A DNA stretch of 32,855 bases, from contig JASJDH010000031.1 of assembly GCA_030065175.1 (NCBI GenBank), positions 1 to 32,855 of the forward strand, read 5' to 3'. The DNA is from Leptolyngbyaceae cyanobacterium MO_188.B28. Its GTDB lineage: Bacteria > Cyanobacteriota > Cyanobacteriia > Phormidesmidales > Phormidesmidaceae. The notes under the pieces are model-generated. The model had not been told where the DNA came from and searched no databases. It was given only the letters and a program-made list of their open reading frames with translations. Positions 7,342 to 15,523 of the stretch are shown in pieces (position 1 is the stretch's first letter; each line of letters opens with the position of its first letter). The position numbers and the translations under genes are program-made.

Positions 7342-8085
7342 TCACAGATTCTCTTGAAATAAGCCTTGCACTTTTTCCCATGAATCCGCTGCTGCTGTTG
7401 GATCATAACTACTGCGCCAATCGCAGAAGAAGCCATGATCAGCGCCGCTGTAGCGAAAGATTTGGTGGGGGACTTGACATTTTCTTAATTCCGCTTCGAT
7501 TTGGTCAACGTCTGGATTGGGAATGAGGGGATCGGCGGTTCCAAAAAATCCGTATAGCGTTCCGCCAATTTCATGGGTGTGAGTTATGGTTGGATTACCG
7601 CCGCCCGGGGTCATTGAGGTAATGCCAGCGCCATAGAATACAGCGGTGGCTTTGACATCAGGCAGCGTCGCCGCTAAGTAGGCCACATGGCCGCCAAAGC
7701 AAAACCCAATGCACCCAACTCCATTGGGTTTAACGTGAGGTAATTGCTTAACATAGTCAATAGCGCTTTGGATGTCGCTTAGGAGTTCCGTTGCTGTTGT
7801 TCCATTTTTGTATTGGCGTCCTAGCTCAAAATCGGCTTGGGCGTAGCCCACTTCAAATCCTGGCGCTTGTCGGTGATAGAGGGCGGGTGCGATCGCCACA
7901 TACCCAATTTTTGCAAATCGTTCAGTCACATCCCGGATGTGGGCGTTGACCCCAAATATCTCTTGGAGCACTATGACAGCTGGAAATATTCCGGTTTCCG
8001 TCGGTTCCGCCAGATATGCGGGAAGTTTAAAGGCTTGATTGGTGAGTTCAACGGATGAGGTTCGAATTGCTGAAGTTGTTGCCAT
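7342..8085 (-). CDS. dienelactone hydrolase family protein, 247 aa
   Basis: This alpha/beta-hydrolase of the dienelactone hydrolase (carboxymethylenebutenolidase) family has a cysteine nucleophile in GFCFGG (Cys129), with Asp185 (GTADPLIP) and His217 (GADHGFF) completing the triad, and Glu42 in the conserved LQEIFG segment. Dienelactone hydrolases open lactone rings in chloroaromatic degradation, but cyanobacterial members have no such pathway around them and probably act on other esters or lactones (inference). It is cytoplasmic, with no signal sequence and family-typical length. It is divergent from the GntR-family regulator, with 173 bp between the two starts, so that regulator is a candidate controller. 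Confidence 0.92.
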   Translation of the reverse strand: MATTSAIRTSSVELTNQAFKLPAYLAEPTETGIFPAVIVLQEIFGVNAHIRDVTERFAKIGYVAIAPALYHRQAPGFEVGYAQADFELGRQYKNGTTATELLSDIQSAIDYVKQLPHVKPNGVGCIGFCFGGHVAYLAATLPDVKATAVFYGAGITSMTPGGGNPTITHTHEIGGTLYGFFGTADPLIPNPDVDQIEAELRKCQVPHQIFRYSGADHGFFCDWRSSYDPTAAADSWEKVQGLFQENL

Positions 8086-8246
8086 ATGTTTAAAAAATGC
8101 TGAGAATTACGAAGCCTTGTCAAAAAACATTTATTTGTGGGTGACGAGTGCTCTGAGTCATCTCCTCTTTTATATTTACCCTTTAATCTCATTAAACAGG
8201 GGTGTCTCATTTCCCGTTGGCGCGCAAGTTCCAACCCGCAGTTTTT

Positions 8247-8250
8247 GGAG
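8247..8250 (+). promoter_or_regulatory. Shine-Dalgarno site for the GntR-family gene
   Basis: GGAG lies 8 bases before the GTG at 8259. The longer alternative, GTG at 8202, has only AGG almost touching it. The site therefore supports the shorter protein beginning MVQFHIQP. Confidence 0.65.
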
Positions 8251-8258
8251 AACCTGCA

Positions 8259-9245
8259 GTGGTACAGTTTCACATTCAACCCGATAGCGAGATTCCGGCT
8301 TCAACCCAACTCTATAATCAAATTCGGTTCGCCATTGCGTCGCGTCAATTTCCGCCGGGGCATCGTCTGCCCAGCACTCGTCAACTGGCCATGCAGACAG
8401 GGTTACACCGCAACACCATCAGTAAAGTTTATCGCCAATTGGAAGACGCGGGGGTTGTCGAAGCTCAGCCCGGCTCAGGAATTTACGTGCGGGAATTGGG
8501 GGGGGCGGAAAGCGCTAAGCCAAGTTCCCCTCTGATTGATCAATTCCCCAAAGCCAGAGAAATTGTCGAACAGAGTTTAGATGAGATGTTGCGGCAGGGA
8601 TGTTCCCTGAACCAGGCCCGGGAGTTATTTCTTGCTGAGGTTGACTGGCGACTGCGCTGTAGCGCCCGAGTACTGGTCACAACCTCCAAGGAAGATTTAG
8701 GCGCGGGAGAATTGATGGTGCGGGAATTGGAGCAGGCGCTAAACATTCCAGTTCAACTTGTGCCCTTAGAGGAGTTAGAGCAAATTCTTTCTCAAACTCG
8801 ATCGGGCACTGTGGTGGCCAATCGCTATTTCATTAATGAGGCGGAAGCGATTGCGGCGCCTAAATCGGTGCGGGTGATTCCCATTGATATTTATGACTAC
8901 GGTAAGGAATTTGAAATCCTCAAGAACTTACCCAAGGAAACCTGTTTAGGCATGGTGAGCCTCAGCCCAGGGATTTTACGAACGGCTGAGGTGATTTCCT
9001 ACAGTTTGCGGGGGGATCAAATCCTAGTGATGACCGCCCAAGCTAATGATACGTATAAATTGGAAGCATTAGTGCGGAGCGCTCAAACCATTGTGGTGTT
9101 TGATCAGGCTAGTTTTCCCGCGGTCAAACAGGCCATCTCAGCAGCCAGGGAAGATTTAATTCGTCCGCCTCAAGTCATCTGCTGTGAGAACTACATTGGT
9201 GAAAAGTCCATTAGCCTCTTAAAGCGAGAACTTGGGCTAGATTAA
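8259..9245 (+). CDS. GntR-family transcriptional regulator, 328 aa
   Basis: An N-terminal winged helix-turn-helix of the GntR type spans about residues 15-77. Its recognition segment LPSTRQLAMQTGLHRNTISKVYRQLE and wing QPGSGIYV match the family well. The remaining 250 residues form a C-terminal region I do not recognise as a standard FCR or aminotransferase domain, though it may be a periplasmic-binding-like effector fold. I chose the GTG at 8259, with GGAG 8 bases upstream; the frame is open back to a GTG at 8202, which would add 19 residues. It is divergent from the dienelactone hydrolase and convergent with the alpha/beta hydrolase, whose stop codon overlaps its own in the palindrome TTAA (9242-9245). 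The effector is unknown. Confidence 0.88.
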   Translation: MVQFHIQPDSEIPASTQLYNQIRFAIASRQFPPGHRLPSTRQLAMQTGLHRNTISKVYRQLEDAGVVEAQPGSGIYVRELGGAESAKPSSPLIDQFPKAREIVEQSLDEMLRQGCSLNQARELFLAEVDWRLRCSARVLVTTSKEDLGAGELMVRELEQALNIPVQLVPLEELEQILSQTRSGTVVANRYFINEAEAIAAPKSVRVIPIDIYDYGKEFEILKNLPKETCLGMVSLSPGILRTAEVISYSLRGDQILVMTAQANDTYKLEALVRSAQTIVVFDQASFPAVKQAISAAREDLIRPPQVICCENYIGEKSISLLKRELGLD

Positions 9246-10096
9246 TCCACTAAAAAAGCATTAATGTGCTGGAGGTATGCGTCTGGATCTTCCAGCATCG
9301 GAAAATGAGAGGTATTAGGAATGACAACGTATTCGACTTTGTCATTTAAGGTGGCTGCCTGCCGACCCATTTCAGCCTCAATAATCTGGTCGTACTGCCC
9401 TGAAATCAGCAGAGTGGGTAACGGAACTCGACGATAGGCTTCGGGCATTTCCTCCGTCGCCTCTTTGCTGACGGAGGTATAGATTGTGCCCAAAGCGGCT
9501 TCATAATCAGCCATCAAGAAATCTTCTAAGAACGCCCGACGCTCAGCATTAGGAATAGACCGATGGAGAAATCGGGCCATAAACATTCGGGGGGCTAAGG
9601 GAATTTGTTTCAACCACCCTGGGCGAAAGGCCACGACATAGCGGCTAAAGCGATGGAACGCGTCAAACGCCTTGGCGTCATACTCAAGCAGACCATGGCA
9701 AGTCAATATAGCCTGGATAACCCGATCCGTATATTGATTCAAGAAGATGACGCCGATGGAAGCTCCCATGGAATGAGCGTTTAGATATACCCGATTAAGG
9801 TTTAGAGTATCCAGCAGCTCGGCCAGATCATCGGCGTAGCTCTCTAGTGTGTAACTTCCGGGAGCCGTCGCCGGATTGGTATCTTGGGGCAGTCGAGACC
9901 GACCGAATCCTCTAAGGTCATAGAGTAAACAGTCAAATCGATGACAAAGCGCTTCAGCAGTGCCTTTCCAGTAACGAGCCGAACCGCCCCAACCATGTAA
10001 AAAAACCATGACGGGGCGATTAGACCCCTGAGACTCCTCTGGAGAGGAAATCCATTCATAATAATGTTTGATGCCTTTAATCGAAATATATGGCAC
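9242..10096 (-). CDS. alpha/beta fold hydrolase, 284 aa
   Basis: The oxyanion segment FLHGWGGS, the nucleophile Ser109 (AHSMGA), Asp236 (GQYDQ) and His264 (NTSHFPM) form a complete alpha/beta-hydrolase triad. The nucleophile elbow reads A-H-S-M-G instead of the commoner G-x-S-x-G, a tolerated variation. Substrate is unknown; esterase, lactonase or haloperoxidase-like activity is possible. No signal peptide. The start is GTG at 10096, 3 bases after the clpX stop, with no strong ribosome site of its own, so translational coupling to clpX is likely. It is the last gene of a tig/clpP/clpX gene row. Its stop overlaps that of the convergent GntR-family gene, leaving no room for a terminator between them. 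Confidence 0.9.
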   Translation of the reverse strand: MPYISIKGIKHYYEWISSPEESQGSNRPVMVFLHGWGGSARYWKGTAEALCHRFDCLLYDLRGFGRSRLPQDTNPATAPGSYTLESYADDLAELLDTLNLNRVYLNAHSMGASIGVIFLNQYTDRVIQAILTCHGLLEYDAKAFDAFHRFSRYVVAFRPGWLKQIPLAPRMFMARFLHRSIPNAERRAFLEDFLMADYEAALGTIYTSVSKEATEEMPEAYRRVPLPTLLISGQYDQIIEAEMGRQAATLNDKVEYVVIPNTSHFPMLEDPDAYLQHINAFLVD

Positions 10097-10099
10097 GGC

Positions 10100-11440
10100 T
10101 TAAGCAGATTCGGGTTTTGGCAGGGAGGAGGGGTGAACGAGCAATTCGGCTGTTGACCGTTTCTCCACCATCTCACGGGTAATCATGCAGCGCTTCAAAT
10201 CTTTACGGGAGGGGAGTTCGTACATGACGTCCAGCATCAATTCTTCAACGATGCTTCGCAGCGCCCGAGCGCCCGTTTTACGGCGATAGGCTTCTCTTGC
10301 GATCGCTCGGATTGCGTCTGCTTTGAATTCTAGCTGGACGCTGTCCATCCGTAGAAGCTTCTGAAACTGTTTAACGAGAGCATTCTTAGGCTCGGTCAGA
10401 ATCGCGACTAAGGTGTCTTCATCCAGAGGATCAACGACAGAAATCGCTGGGATACGTCCAATGAACTCAGGAATCATGCCAAATTTCACCAGATCATCGG
10501 GCTCTAAATACTTTAAGACATCTGATGTTCGTTTTTCCCGAGATGGCTGTGTTTCCCCTGGTTGTACGAAGCCCATTGACTTTTTGCCAATGCGCTGTTC
10601 AACAATCTTATCTAGGCCGACAAAAGCCCCGCCGCAAATAAACAGGATATTGCTGGTGTCAATCTGGATGCAGTCTTGATAAGGATGCTTCCGGCCGCCT
10701 TGAGGGGGGACATTGGCGATCGTACCCTCCAGCATTTTCAGCAGCGCCTGCTGAACCCCTTCTCCGGATACATCCCGAGTAATTGATGGGTTCTCGCTTT
10801 TACGGGCGATTTTGTCAATCTCATCGATGTAGATAATACCGCGCTGGGCTTCTTCCACATCAAGATCCGCAACTTGTAGAAGTCGTAATAGGATGTTTTC
10901 TACATCCTCCCCTACGTAACCCGCTTCGGTGAGGGTTGTGGCGTCTGCGACGGCGAAGGGGACATCCAAAACTCTCGCCAGGGTTTGGGCTAACAGAGTT
11001 TTACCACAACCTGTGGGGCCAATTAGGAGAATATTAGACTTTTGTAGCTCTACATTGTCGTCTTCTGATTCACTGCCTTTTGACTGGGCGTAACTGAGAC
11101 GCTTGTAGTGGTTATACACAGCGACTGAGAGAACTTTCTTGGCCTCATCTTGCCCAATTACGTGTTCATCCAGAAATATCTTGATCTCGCGAGGCTTCGG
11201 AATTTGCCTCAGGGAAATACTGGGGGTTGAACTTCGACGCTTTTCGGGAGATTGCTCCCGTCGCGGGCTAGGTTGGGAGACGGCTGCGCTAGAGTCAAAT
11301 AACTCCTCGTCCAGAATCTCATTGCAAAGATCAACACATTCATCGCATATATAGACTCCCGGTCCCGCAATGAGCTTGCGCACCTGTTCTTGAGATTTAC
11401 CGCAAAAGGAACATTTCAGATGGGAGTCATATTTAGACAT
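10100..11440 (-). CDS. clpX: ClpX, ATP-dependent Clp protease ATP-binding subunit, 446 aa
   Basis: ClpX is the hexameric AAA+ unfoldase that feeds substrates to ClpP. The N-terminal zinc-binding domain has Cys10, Cys13, Cys32 and Cys35. Walker A GPTGCGKT is at 141-148 and Walker [10 protein letters not shown] at 202-210. The RKH pore loop (GGRKHPYQ) is present, as are the sensor-like RIPAI region and the C-terminal small AAA+ domain. A Ser/Arg-rich linker (about 50-80) separates the zinc domain from the AAA+ core. ATG at 11440 is preceded by AAGGGG overlapping the clpP stop, and the gene starts 9 bases after clpP ends. The clpP-clpX pair, with tig upstream, is the standard cyanobacterial order. 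Confidence 0.98.
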   Translation of the reverse strand: MSKYDSHLKCSFCGKSQEQVRKLIAGPGVYICDECVDLCNEILDEELFDSSAAVSQPSPRREQSPEKRRSSTPSISLRQIPKPREIKIFLDEHVIGQDEAKKVLSVAVYNHYKRLSYAQSKGSESEDDNVELQKSNILLIGPTGCGKTLLAQTLARVLDVPFAVADATTLTEAGYVGEDVENILLRLLQVADLDVEEAQRGIIYIDEIDKIARKSENPSITRDVSGEGVQQALLKMLEGTIANVPPQGGRKHPYQDCIQIDTSNILFICGGAFVGLDKIVEQRIGKKSMGFVQPGETQPSREKRTSDVLKYLEPDDLVKFGMIPEFIGRIPAISVVDPLDEDTLVAILTEPKNALVKQFQKLLRMDSVQLEFKADAIRAIAREAYRRKTGARALRSIVEELMLDVMYELPSRKDLKRCMITREMVEKRSTAELLVHPSSLPKPESA

Positions 11441-11449
11441 AATTGCCCC

Positions 11450-12139
11450 TTACTTCAGTGCAGTCACATTTGAACTTGCAGAAAGTTGCTGCCGTTCAAT
11501 CACTTGGTCAATCAAGCCGTATTCCTTGGACTCAGTTGCGGACATAAAAAAGTCTCGCTCTGTATCCGCTTCGACCTTCTCTAAAGGTTGCCCGGTATGC
11601 AGCGCTAACAACTCATTGAGCCGTTGCTTGTGGTAAAGAATTTCCTTAGCTTGGATTTCAATGTCCACCGCCTGACCTTGGGCTCCGCCCAGAGGCTGAT
11701 GAATCATAATGCGGGAACTCGGCAGCGCCATTCGCTTGCCGGACGCCCCGCCTGAGAGTAGAAACGCCCCCATACTGGCGGCGAGTCCAAAGCAGATTGT
11801 GGCGACATCCGGTCGAATCTGCTGCATTGTGTCATAGATGGCCATGCCAGCAGTAACAGAGCCGCCGGGGGAATTGATGTAGAGTTGGACGTCTTTCTCG
11901 GGATCTTCAGCGTCCAAAAAAAGCAGTTGAGCCACGATTGAATCAGCGACTGCGTCGTCAACTGGGGTGCCTAGAAACACAATTCGCTCACGCAACAATC
12001 GAGAATAAATATCAAATGCTCTCTCACCACGCCCTGATTGTTCAACCACCATTGGAACGATGCTGCGCACGCCCATTGAGGCAGTTGCCGTCTGACTCAA
12101 ACTGGTTAAGGGACCAAGGGATAACTTTGATGACAACAT
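11450..12139 (-). CDS. clpP: ClpP, ATP-dependent Clp protease proteolytic subunit, 229 aa
   Basis: This serine peptidase forms the chamber served by ClpX. Counting from the ATG at 12139, the catalytic triad is Ser122 (GLAASMGAF), His147 (IMIHQPLGG) and Asp196 (ERDFF). The IGF/MGF-binding surface and handle helix look intact. The order tig-clpP-clpX corresponds to Synechocystis clpP2 (sll0534). A TTG at 12148 would add three residues, and an internal ATG at 12076 would give a shorter protein beginning [15 protein letters not shown]. No Shine-Dalgarno site distinguishes them, so I took the ATG that keeps the short N-terminal propeptide-like segment typical of these proteins. Cyanobacteria have several ClpP/ClpR paralogues; the others are not in the window. 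Confidence 0.96.
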   Translation of the reverse strand: MLSSKLSLGPLTSLSQTATASMGVRSIVPMVVEQSGRGERAFDIYSRLLRERIVFLGTPVDDAVADSIVAQLLFLDAEDPEKDVQLYINSPGGSVTAGMAIYDTMQQIRPDVATICFGLAASMGAFLLSGGASGKRMALPSSRIMIHQPLGGAQGQAVDIEIQAKEILYHKQRLNELLALHTGQPLEKVEADTERDFFMSATESKEYGLIDQVIERQQLSASSNVTALK

Positions 12140-12256
12140 ACTACGCAATCAGGGAGCTAACACTAAGCGATTCAGCGACAGTTCAGGTTAACCATGCAAA
12201 TAAGCGGCGATATACTGAACCTCTGGAAATATTATGCCTTAACTTTTCTAGAACAT

Positions 12257-12321
12257 CCTGAAACCGGAGGAGGCTCCAAAGCTAATCTGATTTGTCTTTA
12301 GGGCCTGCAAACGGTTTCAGG
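12257..12321. repeat. 10-bp perfect inverted repeat between tig and clpP
   Basis: CCTGAAACCG (12257-12266) is the exact reverse complement of CGGTTTCAGG (12312-12321), enclosing 45 bases that include GGAGGAGGCTCC. It lies 47 bp downstream of the tig stop and about 120 bp before clpP. In RNA it would make a long-armed hairpin. No T-tract follows on the minus strand, so a simple intrinsic terminator is unlikely. Confidence 0.45.
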
Positions 12322-12368
12322 GAGCGGGTTTATGCAAAATAACGCGGCTTACAGGCTCGCTATCTTAA

Positions 12369-13892
12369 TCAATCTTCAGATTCAGCGTCACTTTCGACAT
12401 CTGCTTCGGCTGGCACATCTATGACGGCGGCTGATGCAGGGAGTTCGTCAGTGTTCTCAATGGGCTTGGATGTCGCTGGAGCTGTATCAGATGTGGTTGC
12501 CGACGAATCAGTGGTCTCGACGGTTTCCTCTGCCTCAGGGGCATTTTCTGATGTGTCCGCTTCGGCTGGAGCCAGTGTTCCTTCGGGCACGAGTTCAATC
12601 GTGCTGTGTTCTTCCAGCCAAGCTAGAACTTTTTCCTTGAGCAGATCTTCGTGGATAACTTCCCGCAATCTTTCGAGATCAATTTTTTTGGGATCGTCAG
12701 CATTCTCTAACATTTCAGCCATCTTAGCCTCGACTTCCTCGTCGTCGATCTCGATGGACTCCTGCTTGGCGACTTCTCCAAGGGCGATAGTGCGCTGGAG
12801 ATTAGCGATCGCGTCCGATTGCGAACGTTCCCGCATATTCTCCACAATGGCTTCGGTCAGAAACTTCTGGATATCGAGTCCCTGATTACCCAATTGCATT
12901 AGAGTTTGAGTGACTAAGAAGTCCACTTCACGCTTCACCAGCGTTTGTGGAATCTCAGCTTCTAGATTGTCAACCAGCGCATCAATCAAGGACTTTTCTT
13001 TATTGGCGGTTGTCCTATCCTTAGCTTCTTTTTGATAGCGTTCTTCGAGAGATTGGTGTAATTCTTCCAGGGTTTCGAAATCACTCACCTCTTGAGCAAA
13101 ATCGTCGTCTAAATCAGGGAGTTCTTTTTCCTTGAGTTCCTTGAGGGTCAGACTAAACAGGGCGTCTTGGCCAGCTAAGTCTTCCTGGGGATAGTTTTCT
13201 GGGAAAGTCACTGAGATTTCTTTGGACTCTTCCAGCGTCATCCCGACGATCCCTTCGATAAATCCTTCAATGAATTGACCTTCTTTCAATTCAATTTGAA
13301 AATCTTGGGCGCTGCCGCCGGGAAATTCTTCAGGTTCTTCTTCCCCCTTAATTAGTTTGCCGACAAAGTCAACTACGGCGACATCCGCCATCTCTGCTGA
13401 CCGATCTTCAATGGGCACCAGCGTGGCCAAGTTAGTTCGATATCCTTCCAGAGCCTCATCTACTCGACTGGAATCGTACTTAACCTCTTCTGCTTTGACA
13501 GTCAAATCCTTGTACTGACTTAAGTTGACACGGGGAGGAACATCAACGGCAATAGAAAGGGTGAGTGCGTCGCCGGGTTCAAACTGGCTGATTAAGTCAT
13601 CGAAGGAAGACCTGAGTTGATAGTTGCCAAGCGCTTCAATTTCTTCCTGCTCGATCGCCTGTTTAACGCTATTCTGCAGTAGCTCTTCCAAAACAGCCCC
13701 CTTGAGCTGGGTTCGGCCAAACCGCTGAATTAATACTTGGCGCGGCACCTTACCTTTACGAAACCCAGGAATATGGGCAGTGCGCATGTACTTACGCAGG
13801 ACTTCCTCATAAGTTTTTTTAGACATTTCTGGAGGAATTTCAATCTCCAAGCCCACTTGGCTTTCGGGCAATTGTTCCTGAGTAACTTTCAT
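12369..13892 (-). CDS. tig: trigger factor, ribosome-associated chaperone and PPIase, 507 aa
   Basis: Trigger factor sits at the ribosomal exit tunnel and shelters nascent chains. The N-terminal ribosome-binding domain shows the signature GFRKGKVPRQVL near residues 43-54. The FKBP-type PPIase domain follows (VVDFVGKLIKG, then FIEGFIEGIVGM, about 165-250), then the helical C-terminal arms (about 265-435). The last 71 residues (437-507) are a disordered tail rich in Glu, Asp, Ser, Thr, Ala and Pro with only one Lys, longer and more acidic than in most trigger factors. The ATG at 13892 has AAGGAA upstream. tig, clpP and clpX share strand and order as in Synechocystis (sll0533-sll0535) and are divergent from asd. 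Confidence 0.97.
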   Translation of the reverse strand: MKVTQEQLPESQVGLEIEIPPEMSKKTYEEVLRKYMRTAHIPGFRKGKVPRQVLIQRFGRTQLKGAVLEELLQNSVKQAIEQEEIEALGNYQLRSSFDDLISQFEPGDALTLSIAVDVPPRVNLSQYKDLTVKAEEVKYDSSRVDEALEGYRTNLATLVPIEDRSAEMADVAVVDFVGKLIKGEEEPEEFPGGSAQDFQIELKEGQFIEGFIEGIVGMTLEESKEISVTFPENYPQEDLAGQDALFSLTLKELKEKELPDLDDDFAQEVSDFETLEELHQSLEERYQKEAKDRTTANKEKSLIDALVDNLEAEIPQTLVKREVDFLVTQTLMQLGNQGLDIQKFLTEAIVENMRERSQSDAIANLQRTIALGEVAKQESIEIDDEEVEAKMAEMLENADDPKKIDLERLREVIHEDLLKEKVLAWLEEHSTIELVPEGTLAPAEADTSENAPEAEETVETTDSSATTSDTAPATSKPIENTDELPASAAVIDVPAEADVESDAESED

Positions 13893-14477
13893 TGAGTTCC
13901 TTAAACAAGTTCAGTTTCAGTATTTTTTGTCTTCTACTGGAGGGAGACGGCGGATCGGTATAGAGAGCTGCGATAAGTTATCATAGCGGATTATCCCCTA
14001 TCAAGAAGCGGAAGACTCCCCCTATGGTCATACCAGCTATCGAGCAGGCGAAGATGAGTTTGATTGCAGCCGCTTGAGTTTTTTCGGAGGGGCCGCTAAG
14101 TTCTTATAGTAAAGTGATGCTAATAAGTTTCTTATACTCAGTTACTGAATCATTGCTGGATTTGGCTTAAACGCTAGCTTCTTACCCTTGTAAGGATATT
14201 GCAAGAATTTGAGAATCTTTCAAAAGCCTAAGGAAATCATTTTATTTAGATATCTTTAAAAATCTTCCAACGTAAACTTTATTAAACAGCATCAAGCGCG
14301 TTTGCCGACATCAAACAGTTTTGGTCTGATGTCCGATTATTATTTTTGACACTCGATAAAACACCTTGAACCATTTCCCTTAAAACATTCGAAATATTGT
14401 ATTAAAAATTTACAGAAACCTTGCAAAGAGCATTATTGGGTCGGTGCTGAATGATTTTTATTTAGGAGGATACTCAC
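13893..14477. other. 585-bp divergent intergenic region between tig and asd
   Basis: This AT-rich region must hold the promoters for both tig-clpP-clpX and asd-dapA. A good -35-like TTGACA occurs at 14346-14351 on the plus strand, but no matching -10 follows at 16-18 bp. A small hairpin GACATCA/TGATGTC occupies 14307-14333, followed by a T-rich stretch. I see no lysine riboswitch and no convincing small gene. Confidence 0.5.
14464..14470 (+). promoter_or_regulatory. strong Shine-Dalgarno site fixing the TTG start of asd
   Basis: AGGAGGA lies 7 bases before the TTG at 14478 and is the best ribosome-binding site in this part of the window. The encoded N-terminus (MPESYRVAILGATG) matches the family, so the TTG start is credible. 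Confidence 0.8.
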
Positions 14478-15512
14478 TTGCCTGAATCATATCGAGTTGC
14501 AATTTTGGGGGCGACAGGGGCCGTCGGGGTTGAATTATTGAAGTTGCTGGAAAGCCGAAACTTTCCCATTGCCGATTTAAAGCTTTTGGCTTCGCCGCGA
14601 TCGGCTGGGACGAAGCTTAAGTTTCGAGGCGAAACGCTCCAAGTAGAGGCATTGACCGATCATGCTTTTGAGCAGGTCGATTTGGTGTTCACTTCAGCTG
14701 GAGGGAGTGTCTCAAAGCAGTGGGCTCCTAAGGCGGTGGCTGCTGGAGCGGTGGTGATCGACAACTCCAGCGCCTTTCGTATGGATCCCCATGTGCCTTT
14801 GGTTGTCCCGGAAGTGAATCCCGAAGCAGCCGCTGGGCACTCTGGCGTCATCGCCAATCCGAATTGCACAACGATTTTGATGTCTCTGGCCGTTTGGCCG
14901 CTACACCAGATTCAACCCCTCCAGCGTATGGTTGTGTCCACTTACCAATCCGCCAGCGGCGCTGGCGCTCGCGCTATGGCGGAAGTGGAGCAGCAAACTC
15001 GAGATATTTTGGGGGGTAAGGAGCCCCAGGTCGAAATTTTCCCCTATCCCCTCGCCTTTAACCTCTTTCCCCACAATTCAGCTCTCAATCAGCAGGGCTA
15101 TTGCGAGGAAGAGATGAAAATGGTGAATGAAACCCGTAAAATCTTTTCCTCTCCTAATCTACGGATTACCGCAACTTGTGTTCGGGTTCCCGTCCTTCGG
15201 GCTCACTCAGAAGCCGTTAACCTGGAGTTTGGTTCGCCGTTTGAGGTGTCTAAGGCAAGGGAAATTCTGAGTCAAGCCCCAGGGGTGAAGCTGGTGGAAG
15301 ATTGGCAAGCAAACTATTTCCCGATGCCAATGGAGGCGAGTGGACAGGACGCTGTGTTGGTCGGGCGTATTCGCCAGGATATTTCCCACCCCTGTGGTTT
15401 GGAACTCTGGTTAAGCGGCGATCAAATTCGCAAAGGAGCTGCCCTCAATGCAGTCCAGATTGCTGAGTTGCTAAAGGCGCGCCGCTGGCTAGCCGTTCCC
15501 ACACCGGCTTGA
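14478..15512 (+). CDS. asd: aspartate-semialdehyde dehydrogenase, 344 aa
   Basis: Asd reduces aspartyl phosphate to aspartate semialdehyde with NADPH, the branch point to lysine/diaminopimelate, threonine and methionine. The NADP-binding GATGAVG is at residues 11-17, the catalytic cysteine at Cys130 (NPNCTT), the QSASGAGARAM loop at 157-167, and the Arg241/His243 pair (VLRAHSEAV) in the active site. Length matches the bacterial family. The start is TTG with a strong ribosome-binding site. dapA follows after 11 bp, and the enzyme supplies DapA's substrate directly, so the two form a functional operon. The divergent neighbour is tig, as in Synechocystis (asd slr0549, dapA slr0550, rnj slr0551). 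Confidence 0.98.
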   Translation: MPESYRVAILGATGAVGVELLKLLESRNFPIADLKLLASPRSAGTKLKFRGETLQVEALTDHAFEQVDLVFTSAGGSVSKQWAPKAVAAGAVVIDNSSAFRMDPHVPLVVPEVNPEAAAGHSGVIANPNCTTILMSLAVWPLHQIQPLQRMVVSTYQSASGAGARAMAEVEQQTRDILGGKEPQVEIFPYPLAFNLFPHNSALNQQGYCEEEMKMVNETRKIFSSPNLRITATCVRVPVLRAHSEAVNLEFGSPFEVSKAREILSQAPGVKLVEDWQANYFPMPMEASGQDAVLVGRIRQDISHPCGLELWLSGDQIRKGAALNAVQIAELLKARRWLAVPTPA

Positions 15513-15523
15513 TGTAGAGGAGT

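Noticed and set aside
12421-12885. 154-aa plus-strand ORF opposite the trigger factor tail
   Set aside because: It is the mirror of the acidic, low-complexity tig tail, rich in Ser and Ala, with no domain; tig itself is certain.
14024-14078. 16-codon ORF upstream of asd
   Set aside because: It is very short, with no ribosome-binding site and no recognisable peptide.
13893-14477. possible lysine riboswitch upstream of asd-dapA
   Set aside because: I could not find the conserved L-box core or a matching expression platform; only a short 7-bp hairpin is present.
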